A stretch of 64,000 bases of DNA, from positions 1-64,000 of the forward strand of contig NZ_JAHLEC010000005.1 of assembly GCF_018861705.1 (NCBI RefSeq). The letters run 5' to 3'. Shown in pieces: positions 8,870 to 18,310 of this stretch (positions are counted from its first letter, which is position 1; every line of letters starts with the position of its first letter). Below the pieces are notes generated by a model. It was not told the DNA's origin and searched no databases. It saw only the letters and a list, made by a program, of their open reading frames with translations. The DNA is from Clostridium psychrophilum. GTDB lineage: Bacteria; Bacillota; Clostridia; Clostridiales; Clostridiaceae. Both the position numbers and the translations under genes were made by a program.

Positions 8870-9505
8870 ATGTTAGATCAAAAAACTGTTAGAGCATTTA
8901 TTACTGAGTTAGGTTCCAACTCGCCGGCACCAGGAGGTGGAAGTGTGGCAGCACTTGGAGCATCTTTAGCTACTGCATTAGCCTCTATGGTATTCAATTT
9001 AACTGTTGGCAAGAAGGCTTATAATGAATATAGCGATGAAGACAAAACTATTGTTAATAAAAACTTAGAGTTATGTCTTCAAAATCAGGATGAATTTTTG
9101 AAACTAATGAACAAAGATACTGAATTTTTTTTAAGTCTTATGTCAGCTTTTAAACTTCCAAAGGAAAGTAATGAAGAAAAGGAAGTTCGAAGCATTAAAA
9201 TCCAAGGAGGATATCTAGGAGCATTACAGATTCCATTACGTGTCGCAGAGGAAGCATACAAAATATATGATTATATTAATGTAGCAGTAAAATTGGGCAA
9301 TAAGAATGCAATTTCTGATGCAGGTGTGTCGGCATTAATGCTACAAGCATCTATTGAAAGTGCAATATTAAATGTTAAAATAAATCTCTTAAGTATTAAG
9401 GATGAAAATTACAAAGAAAAAATCAATGTAAAATGCGAAAAATTAATAAAACAAGGCAGATTAAACCGAGATCAAATTTTATTTGTTGTTAATGAAAATT
9501 TGTAA
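8870..9505 (+). CDS. fchA: Formimidoyltetrahydrofolate cyclodeaminase
   Basis: This 211-residue protein of the FTCD cyclodeaminase family converts 5-formimino-THF to 5,10-methenyl-THF with release of ammonia. The N-terminal signature SPAPGGGSVAALGASLATALASMV is the folate-binding helix of the family, and DAGVSALMLQASIESAILNVKINL marks the C-terminal helices. The ATG at 8870 follows AAAGGAG; the upstream ATT/ATG region in frame has no good site. The 147-base gap after hutI is longer than inside the rest of the cluster, so it may have an extra promoter. It feeds one-carbon units from histidine into the folate pool. Confidence 0.93.
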   Translation: MLDQKTVRAFITELGSNSPAPGGGSVAALGASLATALASMVFNLTVGKKAYNEYSDEDKTIVNKNLELCLQNQDEFLKLMNKDTEFFLSLMSAFKLPKESNEEKEVRSIKIQGGYLGALQIPLRVAEEAYKIYDYINVAVKLGNKNAISDAGVSALMLQASIESAILNVKINLLSIKDENYKEKINVKCEKLIKQGRLNRDQILFVVNENL

Positions 9506-9681
9506 GTTGTAGTAGAAAAACAGAACATATTAAGAAGTACATAGTTCACCATAATAAGCATTTATGATATACTTTAAAAGACTTTTAAATAAAAACAATG
9601 TGTATTAACACAAGAATTATATGGTTATATAAATATAACTTATAAGATTTTAGTTGTAGTCACATAGGTAGGAGATAATAA

Positions 9682-11436
9682 ATGCTTGAAATGTTAAAAC
9701 AGAAAATATTTGAATTATACAATATTATTTTAGGCCCAATAGATGATGTTTTTAAGAAAATCGCATTGAAAAATTATAAAAGAGATATAGAGGGATCACA
9801 GAAAAAAAGCTTTGGTGAAGTTTATTATGAGTTTATAAAAAATAACAAAGAAAAAGGAACAGTATATACTCCAGAACCTATTACTATTTATATGATAGAA
9901 AATACAATAAAAGCTAAGCAGTTGATTGAAAATCCTTTTATTAAAATTGTGGATCCTTCTTGTGGAACAGGCAATATACTAATTTGTTGTTTCAAGTATC
10001 TTAAAGATTTATATAAAGATAATTTAGAAAAAATAAATGAAAATAACGGATTGAACTTAAATGCTAAAAACATTGATAATCACATAATAACATATAATTT
10101 ATATGGGTTTGATATTGACGACATAGCTGTAAAAATTCTTATTATCGATTTATATGATTTAAGTCAGGGTAATGTGTCAAGCAATATTTTTAATACGGAT
10201 TTTTTATTATATGAAAATGAGGTAAAATTTGATATAGTTATTGGTAATCCACCCTATGTAGGTAAAAAATCTATAGATAATGAGTATGCATCTTATTTAA
10301 AAGTAAGATACAAAGAAGTATATAGAGATAAAGGCGATTTATCTTATTGCTTTTTTAAAAAGGCATTAGAAGATTTAAATGAGATGGGAAGGCTTACTTT
10401 TATTACCTCAAGATATTTTCTGGAATCTCCTAGTGGGAAATTTTTGAGGAAGGTTTTAAAAAAAGATTGCAGTATAGATAAAATTATTGACTTTTATGGC
10501 ATAAGGCCATTTAAAAATGTTGGAATAGACCCTTTAATTATGTTTATAACGAATTATAAAAATGAAGATAATGAAATTGAAATTATAAAACCAATAAAAG
10601 CAAAAGGAAAAAACAAAAAAGAGTTTTACAATAGCGTGTTCCTAAAAAATGGTAATAAATTTAATAGCTTTTTTCTTAATAAACAACAAATAAATGATGA
10701 TGGCTGGATTTTAATTGACGAAAAAGAGAAAAATATAATAAATAAAATAGAACAAAAAAAAATGACAACGTTAAGTAATATTTGCAATAGTTATCAGGGA
10801 ATAATAACAGGGTGTGACAAAGCGTTCGTTGTGAGTAATGATGTTGTTTTAAGAGAGAATATTGAGAAAAATATAATAAAACCATGGATTAAAAGTAGCT
10901 ATATAGAAAAAAATGAAGTTTTAAGAAGGGACAGTTATATAATATATTCAGATTCAATAAAAAATATACAAGAATATAATAATGCTATAGCTCATATTGG
11001 TTTACACAAAAATAAGCTATTAAGTAGAAGAGAATGTCAAAGTGGTATTAGAAAATGGTATGAACTTCAATGGGGAAGGAATCAAAACATATTTGAGGGT
11101 GAAAAAATAATTTTCCCATATAAGGCAAGTAGTAACAGGTTTGCTATTGATAAAGGAAGTTATTTTAGTGCAGATGTTTATGCATTGACATTAAAAGAAA
11201 ATGTTCCTTTTACTTATGAATTTTTATTATATTTGTTAAATAGTAAAATTTATGAATTCTATTTTAAGACATTTGCTAAAAAATTAGGGGAAGATGCTTA
11301 TGAGTATTATCCAAATAATTTAATGAAATTATGCATTCCTGATATGATAGATGTTAAGAACAGCGACGAAAATTATTTGTATGAATATTTTAATTTAAGT
11401 GAAGAGGAGAAAAGAATTATACTTAGTGAAGTATAA
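9682..11436 (+). CDS. Solitary N6-adenine DNA methyltransferase, CamA-like
   Basis: This 584-residue protein has an N-terminal class I methyltransferase core and a C-terminal target-recognition domain. Motif I is DPSCGTGN at 91-98 (SAM binding) and the catalytic motif IV is NPPY at 189-192. C-terminal blocks SYQGIITGCDKAF and GIRKWYELQWGRNQN are the parts I remember from the C. difficile orphan methyltransferase CamA, which methylates the last A of CAAAAA and affects sporulation. Length and layout agree with CamA (about 577 residues). No nuclease or specificity subunit is adjacent, so it is not an obvious restriction system. Orthology and target site are inferred from recalled sequence, not from a search. 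Confidence 0.85.
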   Translation: MLEMLKQKIFELYNIILGPIDDVFKKIALKNYKRDIEGSQKKSFGEVYYEFIKNNKEKGTVYTPEPITIYMIENTIKAKQLIENPFIKIVDPSCGTGNILICCFKYLKDLYKDNLEKINENNGLNLNAKNIDNHIITYNLYGFDIDDIAVKILIIDLYDLSQGNVSSNIFNTDFLLYENEVKFDIVIGNPPYVGKKSIDNEYASYLKVRYKEVYRDKGDLSYCFFKKALEDLNEMGRLTFITSRYFLESPSGKFLRKVLKKDCSIDKIIDFYGIRPFKNVGIDPLIMFITNYKNEDNEIEIIKPIKAKGKNKKEFYNSVFLKNGNKFNSFFLNKQQINDDGWILIDEKEKNIINKIEQKKMTTLSNICNSYQGIITGCDKAFVVSNDVVLRENIEKNIIKPWIKSSYIEKNEVLRRDSYIIYSDSIKNIQEYNNAIAHIGLHKNKLLSRRECQSGIRKWYELQWGRNQNIFEGEKIIFPYKASSNRFAIDKGSYFSADVYALTLKENVPFTYEFLLYLLNSKIYEFYFKTFAKKLGEDAYEYYPNNLMKLCIPDMIDVKNSDENYLYEYFNLSEEEKRIILSEV

Positions 11437-11488
11437 TTCTTTTCTTTGGCATAAAAATTGCTTCATATATTGTATAGGAGGCGATTAT

Positions 11489-11617
11489 GTGGAAATTACA
11501 ATTAGTGATGATGCATTAAAATACCTAAATAAAAACAACGCAAATTCTTTTATAATTTACACAATAGAAAATGACACGAGTGATGGATGTTGTGGTGGAA
11601 TGATTAAAAAGATTTAA
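11489..11617 (+). CDS. Small CC-motif protein, HesB-like N-terminal fragment
   Basis: A GTG at 11489 follows TAGGAGG and opens a 42-residue frame that starts MEITISDDALKYLNK and ends GCCGGMIKKI. The beginning resembles HesB/IscA-like small proteins and the clostridial family with a CC or Cys-Sec pair, which are usually about twice as long. No continuation is visible in the other frames after the TAA, so this may be a truncated gene or a real microprotein. An overlapping ATG at 11487 gives only a very short peptide. The function is unknown. Confidence 0.45.
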   Translation: MEITISDDALKYLNKNNANSFIIYTIENDTSDGCCGGMIKKI

Positions 11618-11692
11618 TTAATTAAAATTGAAAGTTGGCATACGTTTTGCTACATATAAAATATAACAAAATAAATATTGGGAGGAATTATT

Positions 11693-11935
11693 ATGAGCAA
11701 TTTAGAAAAATTAAACAAGGTGTTATGTGACACACTCGATATAAAAAAAGTTGAGGATATAAATGATGAAATGGGACCAGATGAAATAGAAGGTTGGGAT
11801 TCTATAGGACATGTAGAACTTGTAACAAATTTGGAAGAAGTTTTTGATATATCTTTAGATGTAGTGGATATTTCTAGAATGTATACAATAGGCGGCATTA
11901 AAAAAATAGTTGGAAAGTATGGCGTTGAGATATGA
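11693..11935 (+). CDS. Acyl carrier protein
   Basis: This is an acidic 80-residue four-helix protein with the phosphopantetheine attachment motif GWDSIGHVELV, with Ser37 as the modified residue. The ATG at 11693 has GGGAGG before it. Its stop codon overlaps the start of the next gene (ATGA at 11932-11935), so it is translationally coupled to an acyl ligase. It is therefore likely a dedicated carrier for the acyl group handled by the ligase and the LuxE/LuxC-like reductase, rather than the housekeeping fatty-acid ACP. Confidence 0.92.
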   Translation: MSNLEKLNKVLCDTLDIKKVEDINDEMGPDEIEGWDSIGHVELVTNLEEVFDISLDVVDISRMYTIGGIKKIVGKYGVEI

Positions 11936-13403
11936 CATTCACAGACTATATTTTTGAGAATTCATCAAAACTGGATAAAACATCTGTTATTTTTAAAGAA
12001 GAAATTAGTTATAAGGAAACATATGAAAATGTAAAAAAAAAGCTTCTTTTTTAATAAGTAAAAATTTATCTAAAAGGGATGCTGTACTTTTAGTTTCTGA
12101 AAATTCTAATTTCTTTATTGAAAACTACTTTGGGATAATTAAAAGTAGAGCTATATGTGTTCCTATTAATCCAGCTTTAAGTAGTAATGAGATTAAGTAT
12201 ATTATTGATTCTTTAAATATTAAGTTAATTTTTACTCAAAATAAATCCAATGAAAAAATAAAGGCACTTAATTATAAAGATGTTGAAATTTATACAGATA
12301 AAAGTGAGCTAAATTCAAGTTGTTATGAGGAAAACAACAATAAGGGAGCTATAAACTTAAAAGAAGATGTGGCTGTAATACTGTTTACGTCTGGGTCTAC
12401 AGGAAAGCCTAAAGGAGTAATGCTTACCCATTATAATCTCATCTACAATACAAATTCTATACTAGAATACTTGAAGCTTACAAAGGGGGATAGAGTGGAA
12501 ACGGTACTTCCTTTTTATTATTGTTATGGTACTTCTATTTTGCATACCCATTTTAGAGTAGGAGGAAGTCTTGTAATTAACAATAAATTTATGTTTCCAC
12601 AAACAGTTGTTGAGGACATAAACAAGTATAATTGTACAGGGTTTTCAGGCGTCCCAAGTACATATCAAATACTTCTTAGGATGACAAATCTGAAAGACAC
12701 TAAGTTACCAACATTAAGGTATATAACTCAAGCAGGAGGAAAGCTACCAGAAATTTTCATAAAACAGCTTATAGATATTTTAAAAGGCGTAGATATATTT
12801 ATAATGTATGGTCAGACTGAGGCCACAGCAAGGTTATCTTATTTACCACCAAATTTAATTAATGAAAAGATGAATTCAATAGGAAGAGGCATTAAAGGAA
12901 CAGAGCTACAAGTTTTAAGTAGCGAAGGAAACAAAGTGAAAGTTGGAGAAACAGGTGAGGTTGTAGCTCAAGGCGACAATATAATGAAGGGATATTTTAA
13001 TGATAAGCAGTCAACTAATAAAGTACTAAGAAAAGGTTGTTTATATACGGGCGATGTAGCTAAGGTAGATGATGAGGGGTATATATATATAGTAGCAAGA
13101 GAAAAAAATATTATTAAAAGTGGTGGAATTAGAATAAGTCCTAAGGAAATAGAGAATGTAATATTACAAATTCCAGAGGTTGTAGAATGCGCTATTATTG
13201 GAGTCTTAGATGACATTTTAGGAGAAGCAGTAAAGGCATTTGTAGTACTTATAGATAATAAACATTCAATAGATTTTAAATATATATTAGATTTTTGCAA
13301 AAAGCAGTTGCCTTCATATAAAATCCCGAGATATATAGAATTTTTAAGCACTCTTCCCAAAAATTCTTCAGGTAAAATATTAATGACAAAAATAAAGCAA
13401 TAA
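11932..13403 (+). CDS. AMP-forming acyl-CoA/acyl-ACP ligase, interrupted by a -1 frameshift
   Basis: The gene starts at the ATG at 11932 overlapping the ACP stop, and reads 40 codons to a TAA at 12052-12054. The rest of the family protein continues in the -1 frame from about 12042 to 13403, giving about 490 residues in total. The ANL-superfamily core is clear: phosphate loop LFTSGSTGKPKG near residue 146, YGQTEATARL (acceptor/AMP pocket), TGDVAKVDDEGYIYI and the C-terminal KSGGIRISPKEIE hinge and lysine-containing tail. It should activate a fatty or aryl acid as an acyl-adenylate and load it on the ACP. The shift sits in a run of nine A, so it may be slippage, decay or a sequence error. Confidence 0.8.
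12033..12042 (+). other. Slippery A9-G tract at the ligase frameshift
   Basis: In the zero frame the codons are GTA AAA AAA AAG CTT from 12031. The heptamer A AAA AAG ends at 12042 and is the same sequence used for -1 frameshifting in E. coli dnaX. A -1 slip, or one extra A in the mRNA, leads exactly into the downstream frame (GCT TCT TTT). Whether it is used is not shown by the sequence. Confidence 0.5.
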
Positions 13404-13419
13404 TAAGAGGGTGAATGAG

Positions 13420-14532
13420 TTGGAGATTGCAGAGATTATAGATGAATTAGTGCTAGGTAAACAGTTTAATTTGAATCAAAACAATAAAGAAAAGTTACTT
13501 TTAAAAACTATATTGTCTCAGTTAGATAGTAACAAGAAAAATCCAAATATAAAATCTATGTATGACAAAATAGGTGTAGATATTAAGGGTATTAAAACAT
13601 TAGAACAGGTCCCGTATATACCTGTCAATATGTTTAAATGTTTTGATCTTAGAATATGCAAGGTTGATCAGGTGGTAAGAGTACTGCAATCTAGTGCTAC
13701 TACAACAGGAATTCCTAGTAAAATATATTTAGATAAAAAGACTTCGATAAGACAAACACAAGGGTTAATAAGTACATTATCAAATTTTCTAGGATCCAAA
13801 AGAAGACCAATGCTTATTATAGATGATGTTGATAGTAATAAAAAAGGATCTAGTATGACTGCACGTGGTGCAGCTATAAGAGGAGTAAGCACTTTTGCAA
13901 GCAATATTTTTTATGTAATGGATAAAGATGAAGGTGAACTTAAAGTGAATATAGATAGACTCCGCGCGTTTGAGCGAAAGTATAATGATGATAAAATTAT
14001 AATTTATGGATTTACTTATATAGTATGGTCTAAATTTTTAAAAGTATTAAAGCATGAAGAAATACAATTAAATATGCCTAATTTAAAGCTTCTTCATAGT
14101 GGTGGTTGGAAAAAACTAATTTCTGAAAAGGTAGAAAAGAAAGTGTTTTCAGAGACTGCTGCAGAGCTGTTTAACACAAAAGCTTCTAATGTGATAGATT
14201 TTTATGGAATGGTAGAGCAGTTAGGAGTAGTTTTTATTGATTGTGAATATGGGCATAAACACGTCTCCAATTTTGCAGAAATTATTATAAGAGATATACA
14301 GACTCTTGAAGAAGTGAAATTTGGAGAAAGTGGTCTTATTGAGGTTATGAGTATTTTAGGCACTAGTTATCCATCACAGGCTATCTTAACTGAAGATATT
14401 GGTGAGTATATAGGTGTAGATGATTGTCCTTGCGGCAGACACGGTAAGTATTTTAGATTTAAGGCTCGAATAGATAAAGCTGAAACTAGGGGCTGTGGAG
14501 ATACCTTTGCGGAAAGGGAGGTAGGAAGATGA
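13420..14532 (+). CDS. LuxE-like acyl-protein synthetase
   Basis: This 370-residue adenylating protein belongs to the LuxE family. The nucleotide-binding block QSSATTTGIPSKIYLDK lies near residue 90, a YGMVEQLGVVFIDCE segment in the middle and a cysteine-rich end (DDCPCGRHG and RGCGDTF). In bioluminescent bacteria LuxE activates a fatty acid and passes it through a C-terminal Cys to LuxC. The TTG at 13420 lies 8 bases after AGAGGG; a GTG at 13411 is an alternative. It overlaps luxC by ATGA. No luxAB luciferase is present, so the product is probably an aldehyde used for another purpose. Confidence 0.85.
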   Translation: MEIAEIIDELVLGKQFNLNQNNKEKLLLKTILSQLDSNKKNPNIKSMYDKIGVDIKGIKTLEQVPYIPVNMFKCFDLRICKVDQVVRVLQSSATTTGIPSKIYLDKKTSIRQTQGLISTLSNFLGSKRRPMLIIDDVDSNKKGSSMTARGAAIRGVSTFASNIFYVMDKDEGELKVNIDRLRAFERKYNDDKIIIYGFTYIVWSKFLKVLKHEEIQLNMPNLKLLHSGGWKKLISEKVEKKVFSETAAELFNTKASNVIDFYGMVEQLGVVFIDCEYGHKHVSNFAEIIIRDIQTLEEVKFGESGLIEVMSILGTSYPSQAILTEDIGEYIGVDDCPCGRHGKYFRFKARIDKAETRGCGDTFAEREVGR

Positions 14533-15833
14533 TAAATTGTTATGAACTAAATGGTGAATTTAATGAAAAGGGTATAAATTTTGAAGAATTTAATAAAATA
14601 GAAACCTGTTTGAATAACAATCTTGCAGAAATTCATAACATCCCAGTTGAAGCTATAATACTTATCATTAACGAATATAGCAAGAAGATATCAAAAAACA
14701 GAGAAATATTAAGAATGGAGGGCGCTTCATTCTTATGTTTCTATTTAAAAAAGATAAATATGGAAAAGCAGTTAAAGCTTAACTTAAAAAATATTGAATA
14801 CTTAAATAAATTTGTGCAGATAGAGGATGAAAAATACATTAAAGCACAACCAAAGGGTATCGTATGTCATTGGATGGCTGGAAATGTGCCTACTCTAGGA
14901 ATTTATTCAGTGATACAAAGTATACTGTGCAAAAACGGAAATATTTTACGTGTGTCAAAGGGAACTGTTAATGCAATATATAATTTATTAAAGCTGCTTG
15001 ATAACATTCTTGTTGAGTACATGGGAAATACCTACTCATCTAAAACTTTATTAAAGAATATTGCCCTTATTTATTTTGATAGTTTTGATGAAAATCTTAA
15101 TTCTTTGATGTCATTAAAAGCTGATGTAAGGATAGTTTGGGGTAGCAAAATAGCGGTAGATGCTATTTGCCTATTACCAAAGAAAACGACTTGTAAAGAT
15201 TTGATTTTTGGTCCTAAGTATTCGTTTGCTGTTTTTGATAAATCAGCTATCGAAAGCCATGATTTTGAGGAATACTTAGAAAATCTGGTTACAGATATAA
15301 TTGCATTTGATCAAAAGGGATGTTCTTCACCTCAAGTGTTATTTATAGAGAAAAGCAAACTAAACATAAAAAATATAGCTAAAATGTTAAGTCTAAAATT
15401 TGAGAAGATTATTAAAAGATATACTAATTTAGATTTAGATGAGGCTATAGCTGCTAAAATACTTAACAAAAGAGGTGAGTATTTATTAAGCCTGGATAAG
15501 CTAGCTTATATAAGTAAGGGACTTCACTATACAATATTAATTGATAAAGAATTGAAGCTTGAGGAAGCTATTACAGGACGAACTATATTTATAAAAGAGG
15601 TTAATGATATATTAGAGGTATGTCCATTGATTACTAAAAACATACAGACTATCGGGGTTGCTTCTAAAGATAGAAAGAGGATATTAGAATTTGCAGATAG
15701 GGTAACTACAGTTGGAGTAGATAGAGTAGTAAAAATTGGATATATGAATTTTTATGATTCTCCTTGGGATGGTTGTTTAATAATGAGTGAATTAGTTAGA
15801 TGGTGCTCAATTAGTATAAAAGGTATGATTTAA
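14529..15833 (+). CDS. LuxC-like acyl-CoA reductase (fatty aldehyde forming)
   Basis: This 434-residue protein matches LuxC-family acyl-CoA/acyl-protein reductases (aldehyde dehydrogenase fold). The catalytic Cys is residue 265 in DQKGCSSPQVLF, a family signature. AKGIVCHWMAGNVPTLG-like sequence near 115 (PKGIVCHWMAGNVPTLGIYS region) and VDRVVKIGYMNFYDSPWDG at the C-terminus are also typical. It reduces the acyl thioester to a free aldehyde with NADPH. The ATG overlaps the luxE-like stop, indicating translational coupling and a LuxC-LuxE complex. Confidence 0.9.
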   Translation: MINCYELNGEFNEKGINFEEFNKIETCLNNNLAEIHNIPVEAIILIINEYSKKISKNREILRMEGASFLCFYLKKINMEKQLKLNLKNIEYLNKFVQIEDEKYIKAQPKGIVCHWMAGNVPTLGIYSVIQSILCKNGNILRVSKGTVNAIYNLLKLLDNILVEYMGNTYSSKTLLKNIALIYFDSFDENLNSLMSLKADVRIVWGSKIAVDAICLLPKKTTCKDLIFGPKYSFAVFDKSAIESHDFEEYLENLVTDIIAFDQKGCSSPQVLFIEKSKLNIKNIAKMLSLKFEKIIKRYTNLDLDEAIAAKILNKRGEYLLSLDKLAYISKGLHYTILIDKELKLEEAITGRTIFIKEVNDILEVCPLITKNIQTIGVASKDRKRILEFADRVTTVGVDRVVKIGYMNFYDSPWDGCLIMSELVRWCSISIKGMI

Positions 15834-15974
15834 CAACAACTTTAATGATGATTGATAGCAACTTTGGTGATGATTTGACAGCATCGAAGATGATGATTTA
15901 ACAGCATCGAAGATGATGATTTGACCAAGTTATTATATAAGTTTTAATTTTAAATGTGCATTGGAGGAAAGAAA
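15834..15974 (+). repeat. Two 23-bp tandem repeats in the luxC-maoC gap
   Basis: The 22-base sequence at 15878-15899 recurs exactly at 15901-15922, a 23-base period, with diverged copies just upstream (GATGAT...). The units contain ATCGAAGATGATGATTT. The reverse complement resembles the ATCATCTC-rich hairpins at about 52.8 kb, so this may be a member of a dispersed repeat family. No coding potential. Confidence 0.6.
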
Positions 15975-16385
15975 ATGTCAGACATTAATAGTTTCTATAT
16001 AAGTCAAAGTGAGGAGTATATTAAGAAATTTACTGAGGATGATGTGGAATGTTATGCGAGAATTACAGGAGATTATAATTATATACATATGGATGAAGAA
16101 AAAGCTAAAAAATCCTTTTTTAAGGGCAGAATTGTACATGGACAATTAGTGGCCGGAATGATTTCAGCATTGCTCGGAATGAAATTACCTGGTGGAGGTA
16201 ATATATATTTACAGCAAAATTTAGAGTTTTTAAAACCAGTAAGAATTGGTGATACAATCAAAGCAAAGGTGATTATAACTGAAATAAATTTAAAAAAGAA
16301 AGTGTTAGTACTTGAAACATTTTGTATAAATGGACAGGATAAAGTTGTTATAAAAGGAGAAGCCAAGGTCTTGGTGCTAAGATAA
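15975..16385 (+). CDS. MaoC-like (R)-specific enoyl hydratase
   Basis: This 136-residue single hot-dog protein carries the hydratase-2 motif: YARITGDYNYIHMDEEKAKKSFFKGRIVHGQLV, in which the Asp (D of GDYNYIH) and the His form the catalytic pair. It resembles PhaJ-type (R)-enoyl-CoA hydratases. The ATG at 15975 is 7 bases from GGAGG, which rules out the ATG at 15954. It follows luxC by 141 bases and may process the acyl chain used by the aldehyde cluster, or may act in crotonyl-CoA metabolism with the next genes. Confidence 0.87.
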   Translation: MSDINSFYISQSEEYIKKFTEDDVECYARITGDYNYIHMDEEKAKKSFFKGRIVHGQLVAGMISALLGMKLPGGGNIYLQQNLEFLKPVRIGDTIKAKVIITEINLKKKVLVLETFCINGQDKVVIKGEAKVLVLR

Positions 16386-16507
16386 AAATAAGGATATTTT
16401 TTATTAAACTAGGATATAATTTCATCTTTTCTGATATAATAAAATCAAACTATGTAATTTATAAATAATGTATAGTTTAATTCTATTATAGATTGAGAGG
16501 CGTTTTT

Positions 16508-18307
16508 TTGAAAGTAAGAGAAGTTATGACGAAAAGTGATTTCACACTGAAAAAAAATAATACTTTTTATGAGGCTTCAAAGTTATTTAGTAATAATGAA
16601 GTCGAAATTATACCTATATTGGATAAAGACGAAAAATTAATTGGTGTAGTAACTAAAAATGATATAATTAAAAATTTTATTAAAGGAATCAGTCCAGATA
16701 CATATGTAAAACACATTTTATGTGGCAAAATAAATATTATTAATCAAGATTCTAAAGTAATGGATTACATGAATGCGACAGAAAGGTATATGGCAGTTGA
16801 AAATGCAGAAGGTAAATTTGTTGGTATATATAGTACCAAGGACATATTTAAACAACATTTTGTAAATGCAAAGGAAAAAATAAGTGAGCTAAAAAAAAGA
16901 ATAGACTGCTTTTATGAATGTGATGAGGTTAAGCTTAATTGCATAGAATTGGATGCAATCATTGAAGCATCATTTGATGGTATATATATAACCGATGGCA
17001 AAGCTAACACATTAAGGATTAATAAATCTTACGAAAACATAACGGGTTTACAAAGAAAAAATATGATAAATAGAAATATGTATGAATTAGAAAAAGAGGG
17101 ATATATATCTAAGTCTTCTACTCTTATGGTATTAAAAACAAGAAAATCTAATACAATTGAGCAAGAATTTAATACCGGTAAAAAGGTGTTAGTTTCTAGT
17201 AATCCTATATTTGATGAAAAGGGTAATTTAAATATGGTGGTTACAAATGTACGTGATATAACGGAATTATATGAACTTGAAGAACAGTTAGCTAAAAATA
17301 TGAAGCTTACAGAAAAATATTATTCAGAGATAGAAGTTATGAGAATCCAATATTTAAATCTATCAGATATTATAGCAAAGGATAAAATAATGATAAATTT
17401 ACTGGAGGTTGCTAAGAGAGTAGCTAATGTGGAGACTACTGTTTTAATATTAGGTGAGACAGGAGTAGGAAAGGAAGAAATTGCGAAATACATACACAAG
17501 AATAGTAAGAGAAAGGATAAAAATTTTATAAGAATTAATTGTGGAGCAATTCCTAAAAATCTTATAGAATCTGAGCTTTTTGGGTATGTTAAAGGGGCAT
17601 TTACAGGAGCTAATAAACAAGGTAAGATGGGACTTTTCGAAGTTGCAGATGGAGGTACAATTTTTTTAGACGAAATTGGAGAACTTCCTTTAGATACACA
17701 AGTTAAGTTACTTAGTGTTCTTGAAGAAGGAGAAGTGGCAAGAATTGGAGCCGTGACACCAATTAAGATTGATATAAGAGTATTGGCTGCTACAAATAGA
17801 GATTTAGAAGAAATGACCAAAGACAAGACGTTTAGAGCAGATTTATATTATCGATTAAATGTTGTCCCGCTTATTGTACCACCGCTAAGAGAAAGGCGAG
17901 GAGATATTGTTCCTTTAGTCCAATATTTTTTATCTAAATTAAATAAGAAATATAGTTTTGAGAAAACATTCACTATTGAGGCGTTGAATACACTCTATAA
18001 TTACAACTTTCCAGGTAATGTTCGGGAACTCAAAAATATTGTAGAAAGAGTTGTAGTAATGAGCAGTAATGATAAAATATTTAAAAACGATTTGTCAATC
18101 AAAAGTTCTTTTAATTTCACGAGAGTCAATATTAATGGTGAGGATATATGCAATTTAAAAGAAGCAGTAGAAAAGCTAGAAGCTAAACTTATTAATAATG
18201 CGTTTAATAATGCAGGTAATGTTCGTGATGCTGCAAAAATGCTTGGAATTAATTCTTCTACTTTTTTTAGAAAACGTAAAAGATATTTAGAAAAATATAT
18301 GTTTTAA
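16508..18307 (+). CDS. Sigma-54-dependent activator with CBS pair, PAS, AAA+ and Fis HTH
   Basis: The protein has about 599 residues. Residues 1-115 form a CBS pair ([12 protein letters not shown]... [10 protein letters not shown]), about 140-255 a PAS sensor ([21 protein letters not shown]), about 300-535 an AAA+ core with Walker [10 protein letters not shown] near 316, the sigma-54 contact loop GAFTGA near 363 and Walker [10 protein letters not shown], and the end a Fis-type helix-turn-helix ([19 protein letters not shown]). The TTG at 16508 is 7 bases after GAGAGG. It stands directly upstream of a -24/-12 promoter for the 4-hydroxybutyryl-CoA dehydratase gene and is its probable activator. 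CBS and PAS domains suggest nucleotide or small-ligand sensing. Confidence 0.9.
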   Translation: MKVREVMTKSDFTLKKNNTFYEASKLFSNNEVEIIPILDKDEKLIGVVTKNDIIKNFIKGISPDTYVKHILCGKINIINQDSKVMDYMNATERYMAVENAEGKFVGIYSTKDIFKQHFVNAKEKISELKKRIDCFYECDEVKLNCIELDAIIEASFDGIYITDGKANTLRINKSYENITGLQRKNMINRNMYELEKEGYISKSSTLMVLKTRKSNTIEQEFNTGKKVLVSSNPIFDEKGNLNMVVTNVRDITELYELEEQLAKNMKLTEKYYSEIEVMRIQYLNLSDIIAKDKIMINLLEVAKRVANVETTVLILGETGVGKEEIAKYIHKNSKRKDKNFIRINCGAIPKNLIESELFGYVKGAFTGANKQGKMGLFEVADGGTIFLDEIGELPLDTQVKLLSVLEEGEVARIGAVTPIKIDIRVLAATNRDLEEMTKDKTFRADLYYRLNVVPLIVPPLRERRGDIVPLVQYFLSKLNKKYSFEKTFTIEALNTLYNYNFPGNVRELKNIVERVVVMSSNDKIFKNDLSIKSSFNFTRVNINGEDICNLKEAVEKLEAKLINNAFNNAGNVRDAAKMLGINSSTFFRKRKRYLEKYMF

Positions 18308-18310
18308 AAA

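Noticed and set aside
9682-11436. Methyltransferase as part of a restriction-modification or BREX island
   Set aside because: Neighbours are folate and acyl-carrier genes; no nuclease, helicase or specificity gene adjoins.
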